Part shown: piece by piece, positions 8,377 to 16,477 of the stretch
How positions within the stretch are numbered: position 1 is the stretch's first letter
How the letters are laid out: every line of letters starts with the position of its first letter
Source: a virus
Virus record (IMG/VR): IMGVR_UViG_3300032282_002316
Coordinates: 1-48,603 of that record
Length of the DNA stretch: 48,603 bases
Strand: one strand, 5' to 3'
The notes under the pieces: generated by a model
Seen by the model: the letters and a program-made list of their open reading frames with translations, nothing else
Databases searched by the model: none
Told to the model about the DNA's origin: nothing
Program-made: the position numbers and the translations under genes

Positions 8377-8889
8377 ATGGATAAGAGGCTACCAATTACT
8401 AGATTATCAAAATTCTTTTCACAAGATGATTTTGACATAAATGTCACAATGGGTCAAGAATATCTTCATGGGGATATAAACATGAAATTGGTCCTTTATC
8501 GTGTGGATAGTAGTAAAACAGACATTGATTCAGTATACGCTGAAGTTGGTAAAGATGAAATTAAGTTTTTCCCACCAATTGAATTTAATGCATTAGTAAA
8601 AATTGACGAACCTAAAAATAGTTCATATAAAAATGGGTTGGTTAGGTACAACGAACCTGGTAATTTAAATTTTTCTGTATATATAAAACATTTAGAAGAA
8701 TTGAATATTGATATAAAATATGGTGATTTTATTGGGTATCCTGATACAGAAAACAGAGTTAGATTTTATAGTGTAACTAATGATGGTAAAGTAGTTTCTG
8801 ATAATAAACATAAAATGTTTGGTTATAAACCACATTATAGAACGCTTTCTTGTTCATATGTACAAGAAACAACATTTAGAGGAATTTAA
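8377..8889 (+). CDS. Probable neck protein (gp14-like)
   Basis: The protein has 170 residues, mostly beta-strand, with no membrane segment. The C-terminal half has a pattern shared with the T4 neck protein gp14: a strand describing a low-lying interface (DIKYGDFIGYPDTENRVRF) followed by a Tyr-rich close (FGYKPHYRTLSCSYVQE). T4 gp14 is longer (256 residues), so this would be a reduced version. The strongest support is position: it directly precedes the gp15-like gene and lies near a gp13-like gene, as in T4 (13-14-15). Its stop is one base before the next ATG, indicating translational coupling. Assignment is by gene order plus weak similarity. Confidence 0.55.
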   Translation: MDKRLPITRLSKFFSQDDFDINVTMGQEYLHGDINMKLVLYRVDSSKTDIDSVYAEVGKDEIKFFPPIEFNALVKIDEPKNSSYKNGLVRYNEPGNLNFSVYIKHLEELNIDIKYGDFIGYPDTENRVRFYSVTNDGKVVSDNKHKMFGYKPHYRTLSCSYVQETTFRGI

Positions 8890-8890
8890 T

Positions 8891-10147
8891 ATGGGATTAC
8901 CGAAAAGAAAAAATAATATTAATGTTTATGGTACTAGTGAAACCTATCTAGGAAAACAATCAATGGATAGAAGACAAGAATTATTGGACCAAATAACCAA
9001 ATCAGATTCTTTCCTACCAGATTCTATTTTACATGATGATTTAGATTTGGGTATGTTGGAGTTTGTTAAGAAAAATTTTGTTGTTATATCCGATGGTGAA
9101 CAAATTCCCGTAATTCCAAAAATATTAACAGTACAAAGATGGGGTGAATTCACAAATAACTGGCAATTTTCTGATGAGGATGGTAATGTTAAATTACCTT
9201 TTATTTCAATAATAAGAAGACCCGATGTTCAGCCGGGAACTCATCCTGTTACTCAAAGAACAATACCTGATAGAAGTACATTTTATTATGCGTCGGTACC
9301 TGTATGGAACGGAACTCAGTTAGGGGCGGACATATACAAGATACCCCAACCAGTTGCAATTGATATAAGTTTTGAAGTTTCAATTGTTTGTACAAAATTT
9401 AGGGATTTAAATAAATTTAATAAAATTGTTTTACAGAAATTTTCATCAAGACAAGCTTACACTATCGTTAAAGGTCATTACATACCAATAATTTTAGAAA
9501 CTATAGATGATAATACTCCTATGGATACTTTAGATGGCCGTAGATTTTATATGCAAAATTATAAATTTACTATGCTTGGATTCCTAATTGATAGTGAAGA
9601 ATTTGAGATTAAACCCGCGATAAGTAGAACTTTTATAACTACTGAAATTGCGGAAACTGAAACATTTACAAAACAATATGTGAACAAAAGTATTAATATT
9701 ACAATTGTAAGTTTTACTGGTGATGGTGTTCAGACGGTTTTTTCTGTTGGTGAAAGTATAAATGTACTGTTTGGTGTAACGATAAATGGTTTATTACAAG
9801 AAAGGGATATTGATTATTACCACGTGTCAAATACATCTAGAATAACATTTGTTACTCCTCCATATGTAAATTCAATAGTTACCATAAAATATTATAAAGG
9901 TAAGAAGAACAATTATCTTATTAATTCATTTGGTAATCCTGTTTATTTGGCTAATCAATATTTTGTATATAATGGTTCATCTTTATCGTTTCATGTTAAT
10001 AATCCGATAAGTGATGTTATTTCTTTTGATATAAATGGTTTACCACAAGAAGAGGGTTCTGATTATAATATTACTGGAACTAATGAAGTTAGTCTAACTT
10101 CTGCACCTGTTCTTGGTTCTAAAATCGGGGTGACATATCTTTATTAG
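8891..10147 (+). CDS. 15: Tail sheath stabiliser/terminator (gp15-like) with two added C-terminal beta repeats
   Basis: The protein has 418 residues, against 272 for T4 gp15. The first ~250 residues carry the gp15 signature: a PQPVAIDISFEVSIVCTKFR strand block, a helix (LNKFNKIVLQKFSSRQAYT), an IPIILETI strand, and RRFYMQNYKFTMLGFLID. This protein caps the tail end and joins it to the neck. Residues ~275-340 and ~355-418 are two copies of a module found in phage fibres (GDGVQTVF...VTINGLLQERDIDYY; then NGSSLSFHV...FDINGLPQEEGSDY). I chose the ATG at 8891, preceded by AGAGGA. An in-frame upstream ATG at 8819 would overlap the previous gene by 71 bases and adds an unlikely N-terminus. Order before the sheath gene supports the call. 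Confidence 0.8.
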   Translation: MGLPKRKNNINVYGTSETYLGKQSMDRRQELLDQITKSDSFLPDSILHDDLDLGMLEFVKKNFVVISDGEQIPVIPKILTVQRWGEFTNNWQFSDEDGNVKLPFISIIRRPDVQPGTHPVTQRTIPDRSTFYYASVPVWNGTQLGADIYKIPQPVAIDISFEVSIVCTKFRDLNKFNKIVLQKFSSRQAYTIVKGHYIPIILETIDDNTPMDTLDGRRFYMQNYKFTMLGFLIDSEEFEIKPAISRTFITTEIAETETFTKQYVNKSINITIVSFTGDGVQTVFSVGESINVLFGVTINGLLQERDIDYYHVSNTSRITFVTPPYVNSIVTIKYYKGKKNNYLINSFGNPVYLANQYFVYNGSSLSFHVNNPISDVISFDINGLPQEEGSDYNITGTNEVSLTSAPVLGSKIGVTYLY

Positions 10148-10305
10148 TCACCATATATATCTCTTTTCTTTAATTTACAAAACTCATCTATCCATTTCTC
10201 AACAACTCGGTATACTTTAAGACCGTTTTTATCACAGTACTCTTTTAGTATTTCGTGATGTTTTTCACTTATTTTTATATTCTTTTTTTTGATTTTATTG
10301 TCCAT
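10144..10305 (-). CDS. Small ribbon-helix-helix-like protein
   Basis: A 53-residue minus-strand frame starts at ATG (10303-10305) and stops at 10144. It begins MDNKIKKKNIKISEKHHEIL, a basic strand then helix, followed by KEYCDKNGLKVYRVVEKWID and a basic tail. This strand-helix-turn-helix layout, with a conserved-looking 'NGLKVYRVVEKWIDE' second helix, is typical of small ribbon-helix-helix DNA-binding proteins common in phages. It fills a gap of about 280 bases that otherwise has no gene, and overlaps the stop of the gp15-like gene by four bases. A repressor or regulator role is inferred. The frame could be spurious, but its coding-like composition argues against that. Confidence 0.65.
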   Translation of the reverse strand: MDNKIKKKNIKISEKHHEILKEYCDKNGLKVYRVVEKWIDEFCKLKKRDIYGD

Positions 10306-10381
10306 AGATATTAAAAGATACTTTTAGATAAATAAATATCTAATATTAAATTTATTGTGAAATCTTTGGTAAAATAAATGA

Positions 10382-10389
10382 TATTTATA
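10382..10389 (+). promoter_or_regulatory. TATTTATA element upstream of the tail sheath gene
   Basis: Exact octamer, 37 bases before the ATG at 10427. The copy before the gene at 45464 has the same 37-base spacing. A leader of this length would fit a true promoter -10 position. Confidence 0.35.
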
Positions 10390-10426
10390 TGAAAGAAATA
10401 AAATTTTAACTAAAAAATATTAATCA

Positions 10427-13294
10427 ATGGCAAATTCAAACAGAGTTTTCGTGTCGCCTGGTGTATACACATCAGAAAAAGATTTAACATTTGTAGCTCA
10501 AAGCGTTGGGGTTACAACATTAGGTTTAGTGGGTGAGACTTTAAAAGGTCCCGCATTTGAACCAATTTTAATTGGTAGTTTTGATGAATTTAGGACATAC
10601 TTTGGTAATACGTCTCCGAGTAAAGATGGAAACGGTAATCCTAAATATGAATTACCCTATTTTGCGAAATCATATCTACAAGAATCTAATCAATTATTTA
10701 TAACAAGAATTCTTGGTTTAACTGGTTATAAACCATATAAATCATATGGAATTAAAACACTAGGTGGGGTTGTTGTTGATACTACTTCATATGATACAAC
10801 TACAGATTCTTTGGATCCAACAAGTAGTGGAATTACAGGAAGTACATTTTACCCGGATTTATCAGGTAAGACATCATATGATGGGACTTCAATAACTGAT
10901 TATATGGTTTATACTTTTAGTGGTTATACCACAGGTGAAACTAATAATTGGTTTGTAATCGGTTATGTTGATGATATGGAAATATCGGGTTTAACAGGAA
11001 CTGAAGTTGTTTCACCTTTCACTGGAAAATTGAATGTCGATAACAATAACGGTAAAGAATGGTACAATACATTTGTATCACTTTCTGGTCAAACGGTAGT
11101 TGGTGTTTATTCTTATCTATTTGTTTGGAATGGAGTGTCTTTTGATGTTACACAATATCTTTATGACGCAACAACAAATAACGATTACGATAATATTGTT
11201 ATTGCATCTTTAAGATCTAGAGGTAGATATGTTGGTGAAACATTAACACTTGAAATTGAAAATAACACAAACATATCGATTTCTAATGCATCTGGATTTG
11301 ATTTGAGTTCAAATCCATTAGGTGAGTTTGTTGTTAGTGTAACAGGATTAACAGGAGGTGCGAAAGAATATACATGTTCAATGGACACCACTTCAACAAA
11401 ATATATAACAAAAGTTCTAGGTTCAGAGGTTTTTGATAAACCATATTCAGATTATCCTGTTTATGTTTTTGAAAGTTATTCTAACTTATTAAAAAATGCT
11501 TTTCAACAAGGACTTGTTAGAGGTTTAAGTTTAGATTTATCATATAATTTAGAAGGTGACGAGTTTCTTGGTGAATGGGATACTGCGGCATCTCCTATAG
11601 TTGTTTCTGAAGTTAGGGGTGGTAAAGTAAGTGATCTTTTCCAAGTCGTAACAATTTCAGATGGTGAATCATCTAATAATTTAGTCAAAATAATGATTCA
11701 AAATATCAATTTAGATAGTGGAGAATTTGATTTAATCGTTCGTGATTTTAATGATACTGACGATAACATCGTTGTATTAGAGAAATTTACAAGATGTACG
11801 ATGAATCCTGAATTACCTGGATATGTTGGAAGAAAAATTGGTACATCTGATGGTGAATATGAATTACGTTCAAAGTATATTATGTTGACATTGTCAGATA
11901 ACCACCCGATAGATGCTTTCCCAGCTGGTTTTAAAGGATTTACAAGTAACGATGATTTTAGTGGTTCAACTTTAGGTAGTTTATTTTACAAAACAAAATA
12001 CTTTACCGCAGGTGATACTATATATTACGAATCAGACGGAACACCTGTAACATCTAATGGTGATAAAGTTAGAAAAGTATCTTTAGGTTTATCTAGTCAA
12101 GATGGATTCAAATTCGATTCTGATTTATTTAAATTTAAAGGTAAGAATGCTGGTGGTTCATCATATGGTTTCCATTTATCCGTAAATGCACAATCAATAA
12201 CTGGTTCTACTCCATCTGGTTATCAATTTAAAACTACTTCTTATGATTTAGAAGGAGATAATAAAGGTGATTTATCAAACATTAATTACAGAAAATTCAC
12301 ATTCGCAGTTGCAGGTGGATTTGATGGATGGGATATATACAGAGATGTTAGAACATATGGTGATGGTTATATTTTTGGAAAAAATATATATGTAAGTGGA
12401 CATACTACAAATGGTGGTGTTTTCAGTTCTAGTGTTGGTAACTCCGATTATTATTCATATCTAAAAGGAATTACAACATTCTCCAATCCTGAAGCAGTTG
12501 ATATTAACATATTCTCTACTCCAGGTATTAACTTCTTCGACCATAGTTCATTGGTTGCACAAGCAATTGATATGGTTGAGAATGATAGAGCAGATTCTCT
12601 ATACATAATTAACTCACCGAATCTTACTTCATCTTCTGAAATAGTCGCTAGCTTAGATGATGTGGCGATAGATTCAAACTATTCAGCAACATACTGGCCT
12701 TGGATACAAGTTCGTGATACAGATAACTCAACTCAATTGTATCTACCTCCAACTGGTGAAGTTCTTAAAAACATTGCGTTAACTGATAACGTATCATATC
12801 CATGGTTCGCTGTGGCAGGATACTCAAGAGGATTGGTTAATTCAATAAAAGCATATAAGAAGTTAACATTGGATGAAAGAGATGAATTATACAAAAATAG
12901 AATTAATCCAATTGCAACATTCTCTGATACTGGAACAATTATCTGGGGTAATAAAACCTTACAGGTTAGAGAATCCGCTCTAGATAGAATTAACGTAAGA
13001 AGATTGTTATTAAGAGCTAGAAAATTGATTTCAGCAGTTGCAGTTAGATTGTTATTTGAACAAAATGACGAACAGGTTAGAAATGAATTCTTGAGATTAG
13101 TTAACCCTATTCTTGAATCAATTAAGAAAGAAAGAGGATTGACTGACTTCCGTGTAACAGTATCGAATGATCCAGAAGATATAGATGCAAATACACTTAG
13201 AGGTAAGATTTATATCAAACCTACTCGCTCACTAGAATTTATTGATGTGGAATTCATTATCACACCTACCGGTGCATCTTTTGAGAATATTTAA
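10427..13294 (+). CDS. 18: Tail sheath protein (gp18-like)
   Basis: The protein has 955 residues (T4 gp18 has 659). It opens with the sheath signature VFVSPGVYTSEKDLTF, then VGVTTLGLVGETLKGPAFEP and FDEFRTYFGN. The C-terminal ~200 residues hold the conserved sheath core: an SLYIINSP segment, YPWFAVAGYSRGLV, a DELYKNRINPIATFSDTGTI run, LQVRESALDRINVRRLL, and the last strand FRVTVSN...RGKIYIKPTRSLEFIDVEFII. This strand-handshake core drives contraction. The extra ~300 residues lie in the middle and are beta-rich, likely surface domains. The gene is followed by a strong intrinsic terminator, so it may be expressed as a single unit at a high level. Start at 10427 gives the expected MANSN-type N-terminus. 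Confidence 0.96.
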   Translation: MANSNRVFVSPGVYTSEKDLTFVAQSVGVTTLGLVGETLKGPAFEPILIGSFDEFRTYFGNTSPSKDGNGNPKYELPYFAKSYLQESNQLFITRILGLTGYKPYKSYGIKTLGGVVVDTTSYDTTTDSLDPTSSGITGSTFYPDLSGKTSYDGTSITDYMVYTFSGYTTGETNNWFVIGYVDDMEISGLTGTEVVSPFTGKLNVDNNNGKEWYNTFVSLSGQTVVGVYSYLFVWNGVSFDVTQYLYDATTNNDYDNIVIASLRSRGRYVGETLTLEIENNTNISISNASGFDLSSNPLGEFVVSVTGLTGGAKEYTCSMDTTSTKYITKVLGSEVFDKPYSDYPVYVFESYSNLLKNAFQQGLVRGLSLDLSYNLEGDEFLGEWDTAASPIVVSEVRGGKVSDLFQVVTISDGESSNNLVKIMIQNINLDSGEFDLIVRDFNDTDDNIVVLEKFTRCTMNPELPGYVGRKIGTSDGEYELRSKYIMLTLSDNHPIDAFPAGFKGFTSNDDFSGSTLGSLFYKTKYFTAGDTIYYESDGTPVTSNGDKVRKVSLGLSSQDGFKFDSDLFKFKGKNAGGSSYGFHLSVNAQSITGSTPSGYQFKTTSYDLEGDNKGDLSNINYRKFTFAVAGGFDGWDIYRDVRTYGDGYIFGKNIYVSGHTTNGGVFSSSVGNSDYYSYLKGITTFSNPEAVDINIFSTPGINFFDHSSLVAQAIDMVENDRADSLYIINSPNLTSSSEIVASLDDVAIDSNYSATYWPWIQVRDTDNSTQLYLPPTGEVLKNIALTDNVSYPWFAVAGYSRGLVNSIKAYKKLTLDERDELYKNRINPIATFSDTGTIIWGNKTLQVRESALDRINVRRLLLRARKLISAVAVRLLFEQNDEQVRNEFLRLVNPILESIKKERGLTDFRVTVSNDPEDIDANTLRGKIYIKPTRSLEFIDVEFIITPTGASFENI

Positions 13295-13315
13295 GAAAAA
13301 CATAGTTATTTAACT

Positions 13316-13344
13316 AAAACCCCCTTTAACCCAGGGGGTTTTTT
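13316..13344 (+). terminator. Intrinsic terminator after the sheath gene
   Basis: A 10-bp stem (AAAACCCCCT at 13316-13325 with AGGGGGTTTT at 13333-13342), 7-base loop, then T residues to 13344. It starts 22 bases after the sheath stop. It is GC-rich for this genome and convincing. Confidence 0.93.
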
Positions 13345-13358
13345 ATTTAATAAAAATT

Positions 13359-13396
13359 AACCATTTGGTTTTTAAATAAACCGTTTGGTTTCTAAA
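13359..13396. repeat. Two 18-bp near-identical direct repeats, 20-bp period
   Basis: Bases 13359-13376 and 13379-13396 differ at two positions. Each contains an AACC-N4-GGTT dyad. They lie between the sheath terminator and a palindrome-rich segment. They could be protein-binding sites or remnants; no function is assignable. Confidence 0.6.
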
Positions 13397-13432
13397 AAAG
13401 TGTTGGGGTTTTAAATTTTAAAAAATTCCTTA

Positions 13433-13493
13433 CTAGTATTATACTAGCTATATATATTTATTATATATTATTAGTAATAATATTCTAGAATAT
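13433..13493. repeat. Cluster of perfect AT-rich palindromes downstream of the homing endonuclease gene
   Basis: Three dyads lie within 61 bases: CTAGTAT-T-ATACTAG (13433-13447), 9-base arms around 13474 (13465-13483), and ATATTCTAGAATAT (13480-13493). CTAG occurs at 13433, 13444, 13485 and 13495. The rest of the 13345-13541 gap is AT-rich without a recognisable gene. Confidence 0.7.
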
Positions 13494-13541
13494 ACTAGCA
13501 TAGAAAAAATATAAAAAAAAAATGACAAAATCAAGTATCTA

Positions 13542-15092
13542 TTAATAATTCTTTTCAAATTTTTTATTTCCCGCATCATATATTCTCAAATAACCTAATT
13601 TAGACATTAATTCTTTTTCAGTTGAATTTATATCTAATCCCAATTTAACTAACCTATCTTTTCTAAAATTAAATCTATTATACCTTTTTATTTCATTTTG
13701 CTTTATATAGAAATAATTAGGTTTTGTTATTTTAACTAGTTCAAATCCCATATCAATGTAGGATTTACCATTAAAATATCTATTGTCACAATAAGTCGTA
13801 ATTTTATTGGGTTTAAAATTCTTCTCAAAGTAATTCAATAATTTATTTGCCCCACCAATTATTCTATATTTTAATATACTACAAAGTCTTATCATTTCAT
13901 AATTTCCGTCAATACTTTGTGAACCAAGAGATTTTCGGTTGGAAGAAAAAGACATGACTTGTACCAATTCATTTTCATAAAATAATCCCAATCTTATTTT
14001 TGCTGCGGAATATCCTTGTATATGATATTTCTCAACAAAGTACTTGTATGTGTTATTATCTATTAAATGGACTTGACATTTTCTACCATAAATTGATTCT
14101 CTTTTTGAATTAATTTTATTCAAAACTATTTCTTTTATAATGTCTTTTTTATTTTTCCATTCATCTTCAAAAATTTGAATCAAATTTATCTTTTTAGAAA
14201 TACAGTTTTCCCATTTGGATTTGTGGTAGTCATTATCCAAAAATTTTTCAGAATGATAATATAAACCATTCATTTCAAACCCAATATTCAAAGATTCTAG
14301 ATAAAAATCAATTTCTTTGGGTGCAATCAATGTTCTATTGTGTCTTGTATATGGTACCCCAATTTCATTTAAAAAGTTTTCAAATTCAGATTCAATAGAT
14401 GATTGATACGGTGGAACGCAAGTTTTACAAAGGTCAATATTTTGTTTTGTTCTATAGTTAAAACTGTTATAATCATGAATAGAAACGGTTTCACAATTCG
14501 GACAATTAAAAATAATATCACTATCATTTTTCGATATATTCACATCTTTGTATTTTTCTTCGTATCTGATTTTCATCTTTTTTCGATAATCATCAGTTTT
14601 GGTAAAAAACTTCTCACCGTATTTTTTTTCCATTTGAGACTGTATATAGTCTTTTTTCTCAAAAATATTTTTAACACCATATCGGTCTAAATTTGTCTTT
14701 GATATTTTATCTCTAACATATAAAGATGACATTGGGGACACTCCCCCATATTTTTTAATATTAGTGGACTTAGATTTGTTTATATGTGATTCCGATTTAT
14801 TGGTACATTTAATTGAACAATACTTACCGTAACCCTCATTTAAAGACCTTTTAAACTTCAATTTTTTATTACAAATCGGACATTCCGGAATCTCGATTAA
14901 TTCGTTTACGTAATGGTATAATTGATTAGTAAACGATAATTCCCCCAGTTTATTACTTATTACAAAATCGTCAATGTCCTTTAATACCAGAGGTAAATTT
15001 TTTTTGTAAAAAGTTCTTTTTGTTTTATATCCAGATTTATTTTCTGATAATATAAATTTTTTCAATTCTTCTTTACTTTTTTCCATGACCAT
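13542..15092 (-). CDS. Homing endonuclease, Vsr/EDxHD-like with zinc fingers
   Basis: The protein has 516 residues. The N-terminal part has a treble-clef-like zinc site (CPICNKKLKF...YCSIKC) and repeated 'K...N...YG' DNA-contact motifs (NIKKYGGVSPM, NLDRYGVKNIF). A second CxxC pair follows (CPNC...CKTC). The nuclease core begins SSIESEFENFLNEIG and continues APKEIDFYLESLNIGFEMNG, YHSE, and LIQIFEDEW. This is the arrangement of Vsr-like EDxHD homing enzymes. The C-terminal half (CQVHLIDNNTYKYFVEKYH to YFYIK) is the usual companion domain in such phage proteins. It lies antisense between the sheath and tube genes, a typical free-standing mobile gene position. Start is ATG at 15092; a second ATG two codons later is equally possible. 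Confidence 0.85.
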   Translation of the reverse strand: MVMEKSKEELKKFILSENKSGYKTKRTFYKKNLPLVLKDIDDFVISNKLGELSFTNQLYHYVNELIEIPECPICNKKLKFKRSLNEGYGKYCSIKCTNKSESHINKSKSTNIKKYGGVSPMSSLYVRDKISKTNLDRYGVKNIFEKKDYIQSQMEKKYGEKFFTKTDDYRKKMKIRYEEKYKDVNISKNDSDIIFNCPNCETVSIHDYNSFNYRTKQNIDLCKTCVPPYQSSIESEFENFLNEIGVPYTRHNRTLIAPKEIDFYLESLNIGFEMNGLYYHSEKFLDNDYHKSKWENCISKKINLIQIFEDEWKNKKDIIKEIVLNKINSKRESIYGRKCQVHLIDNNTYKYFVEKYHIQGYSAAKIRLGLFYENELVQVMSFSSNRKSLGSQSIDGNYEMIRLCSILKYRIIGGANKLLNYFEKNFKPNKITTYCDNRYFNGKSYIDMGFELVKITKPNYFYIKQNEIKRYNRFNFRKDRLVKLGLDINSTEKELMSKLGYLRIYDAGNKKFEKNY

Positions 15093-15134
15093 ATATTTAT
15101 TAATAAAATAAACAAAAACAAATATAATATAAAT

Positions 15135-15623
15135 ATGGCAGACTTACTAATGAAAATGCCGGTTCCGTATGAACCGAAAAGACAAAATAGATTTATACTT
15201 AGATTTCCATCAAGTCTTGGTATTAACGAATGGTACGTAACCTCATCAAAAAGACCAAGTGCTAAGATAAATTCAGTTGAAATTCCCTTTTTAAACACAT
15301 CAACCTTCGTTGCGGGTAGATTTAACTGGGACACAATTTCGGTTACATTTAAAGACCCAATTGGTCCATCAGCATCACAGGCCCTTATGGAATGGTTCCG
15401 TTTACACGCAGAATCAGTTACTGGTAGAATGGGATATGCTGCGGGATATAAGAAAGACGTTGAATTGGAAATGTTAGACCCAACAGGAGTTGTGGTTGAA
15501 AAATGGATTATACAAGGTTGTTTCTTAACAGATTTAAATTTTGGGACATTAGATTACAATCAAGATGGTTTGGCCACAATTGAAGCAACATTAAGAATGG
15601 ATCGTTGTATACTAGTTTATTAA
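15135..15623 (+). CDS. 19: Tail tube protein (gp19-like)
   Basis: The protein has 162 residues, almost the length of T4 gp19 (163). It shows the tube-protein pattern: PYEPKRQNRFILRFPSSLGI, then YVTSSKRPSAKINSVEIPFL, WDTISVTFKDPIGPSAS, ALMEWFRLHAES, and a final strand TIEATLRMDRCILVY. Hexamers of this protein stack to form the inner tube. It follows the sheath gene as in T4, but a minus-strand homing endonuclease gene separates the two. The start codon is directly preceded by TATAAAT, with no Shine-Dalgarno sequence. About 100 bases of AT-rich sequence with a weak dyad around 15645-15663 separate it from the next gene. Confidence 0.95.
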   Translation: MADLLMKMPVPYEPKRQNRFILRFPSSLGINEWYVTSSKRPSAKINSVEIPFLNTSTFVAGRFNWDTISVTFKDPIGPSASQALMEWFRLHAESVTGRMGYAAGYKKDVELEMLDPTGVVVEKWIIQGCFLTDLNFGTLDYNQDGLATIEATLRMDRCILVY

Positions 15624-15727
15624 CAAATATTCATATATTTTATTAAAAGTAGAATTCTATTTTGGATTCTCCTTTTTATTTTTAGTTAAAATTTACATTA
15701 TGATAATTATTGATTATAATAGGTAAT

Positions 15728-16477
15728 ATGGATGAATATAAAATAGACCCGTCAATTGCATATGATGTTGTTGAATTACCTAGTAGAGGTATACATTATC
15801 AAAATAATAAAAAATCATTAAGAGTTGCGTATTTAACTGCGGCGGATGAGAATATAATAACATCCCCTAATTTAATACAGTCAAATAACGTAATTCCTGA
15901 ATTATTAAAAAGAAAAATATTAGATAGAGATATTCAATTTGATGAAATTGTTGAGGACGATAAAAGAGCGGTTTTAATATTTCTAAGAAATACATCATTT
16001 GGTACTGAATATACTGTAACATTAACCGACCCCGGAACAGGTAAAGATTTTACAGTTAAGGTAGATTTATCAACATTAAGTTTTAAAGATTTTAATTTAA
16101 AATCAGATAGTAATGGTGAATATCCGTATTTTATGGAAAAAACTAAATCAGACATAACTTTTAAGTTTTTAAATCAAAAACAAGAAAATGAAATTAAAGA
16201 AATTGAAACTAATTGGAATGGTAACGGAGCTCCTCCTATTATAACAAAACAACTTGAGTTTATGATTAAGTCTGTTAAGGGTAATAGGGATATTATGGGT
16301 ATACATAATTTTATTCAAAATTTACCAATCAAAGACTCTCAAGATTTTAGAAAATATGTATTAGAAAATAAACCAAGTATTGATTTTAGTAGAAAAGTAA
16401 TCGCCCCTTCAGGAGAAGAAGTCCAATTTAATATTGGATTTGGGGTTGAGTTTTTTCGCCCTTTCTACGGATTATAA
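15728..16477 (+). CDS. 26: Baseplate hub assembly protein (gp26-like), possible tail assembly chaperone
   Basis: The protein has 249 residues from ATG 15728. A TTG six codons upstream (15710) is in frame but less likely. The N-terminus has the gp26 family pattern: YDVVELPSRGIHYQN, then LRVAYLTAADENIITSPNLI, and PELLKRKILDRDI. The centre has LTDPGTGKDFTVKVDLS and TFKFLNQKQENEI. The C-terminus ends FGVEFFRPFYGL. In T4-like phages this gene is followed by a small gene 51 that overlaps it, and the same seems true here. The position between tube and tape measure is where other tailed phages carry frameshifting tail assembly chaperones. T4 gp26 is 208 residues. Function is from family knowledge; the frameshift idea is listed as a finding. 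Confidence 0.82.
   Translation: MDEYKIDPSIAYDVVELPSRGIHYQNNKKSLRVAYLTAADENIITSPNLIQSNNVIPELLKRKILDRDIQFDEIVEDDKRAVLIFLRNTSFGTEYTVTLTDPGTGKDFTVKVDLSTLSFKDFNLKSDSNGEYPYFMEKTKSDITFKFLNQKQENEIKEIETNWNGNGAPPIITKQLEFMIKSVKGNRDIMGIHNFIQNLPIKDSQDFRKYVLENKPSIDFSRKVIAPSGEEVQFNIGFGVEFFRPFYGL

Noticed and set aside
8819-8890. Upstream ATG at 8819 as start of the gp15-like gene
   Set aside because: It would overlap the gp14-like gene by 71 bases; the ATG at 8891 has AGAGGA upstream and follows the previous stop directly.
13295-13541. tRNA gene in the gap after the sheath gene
   Set aside because: No cloverleaf, anticodon stem or CCA-proximal pairing could be drawn; the dyads are simple palindromes.
15645-15680. 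Terminator after the tail tube gene
   Set aside because: The dyad (AGAATTCT region) has at most 5-6 bp and no proper loop before the T-rich stretch; too weak to call.
15710-15727. TTG at 15710 as start of the gp26-like gene
   Set aside because: It adds only a short hydrophobic LIIIGN segment; the ATG at 15728 is standard and begins a family-like N-terminus.
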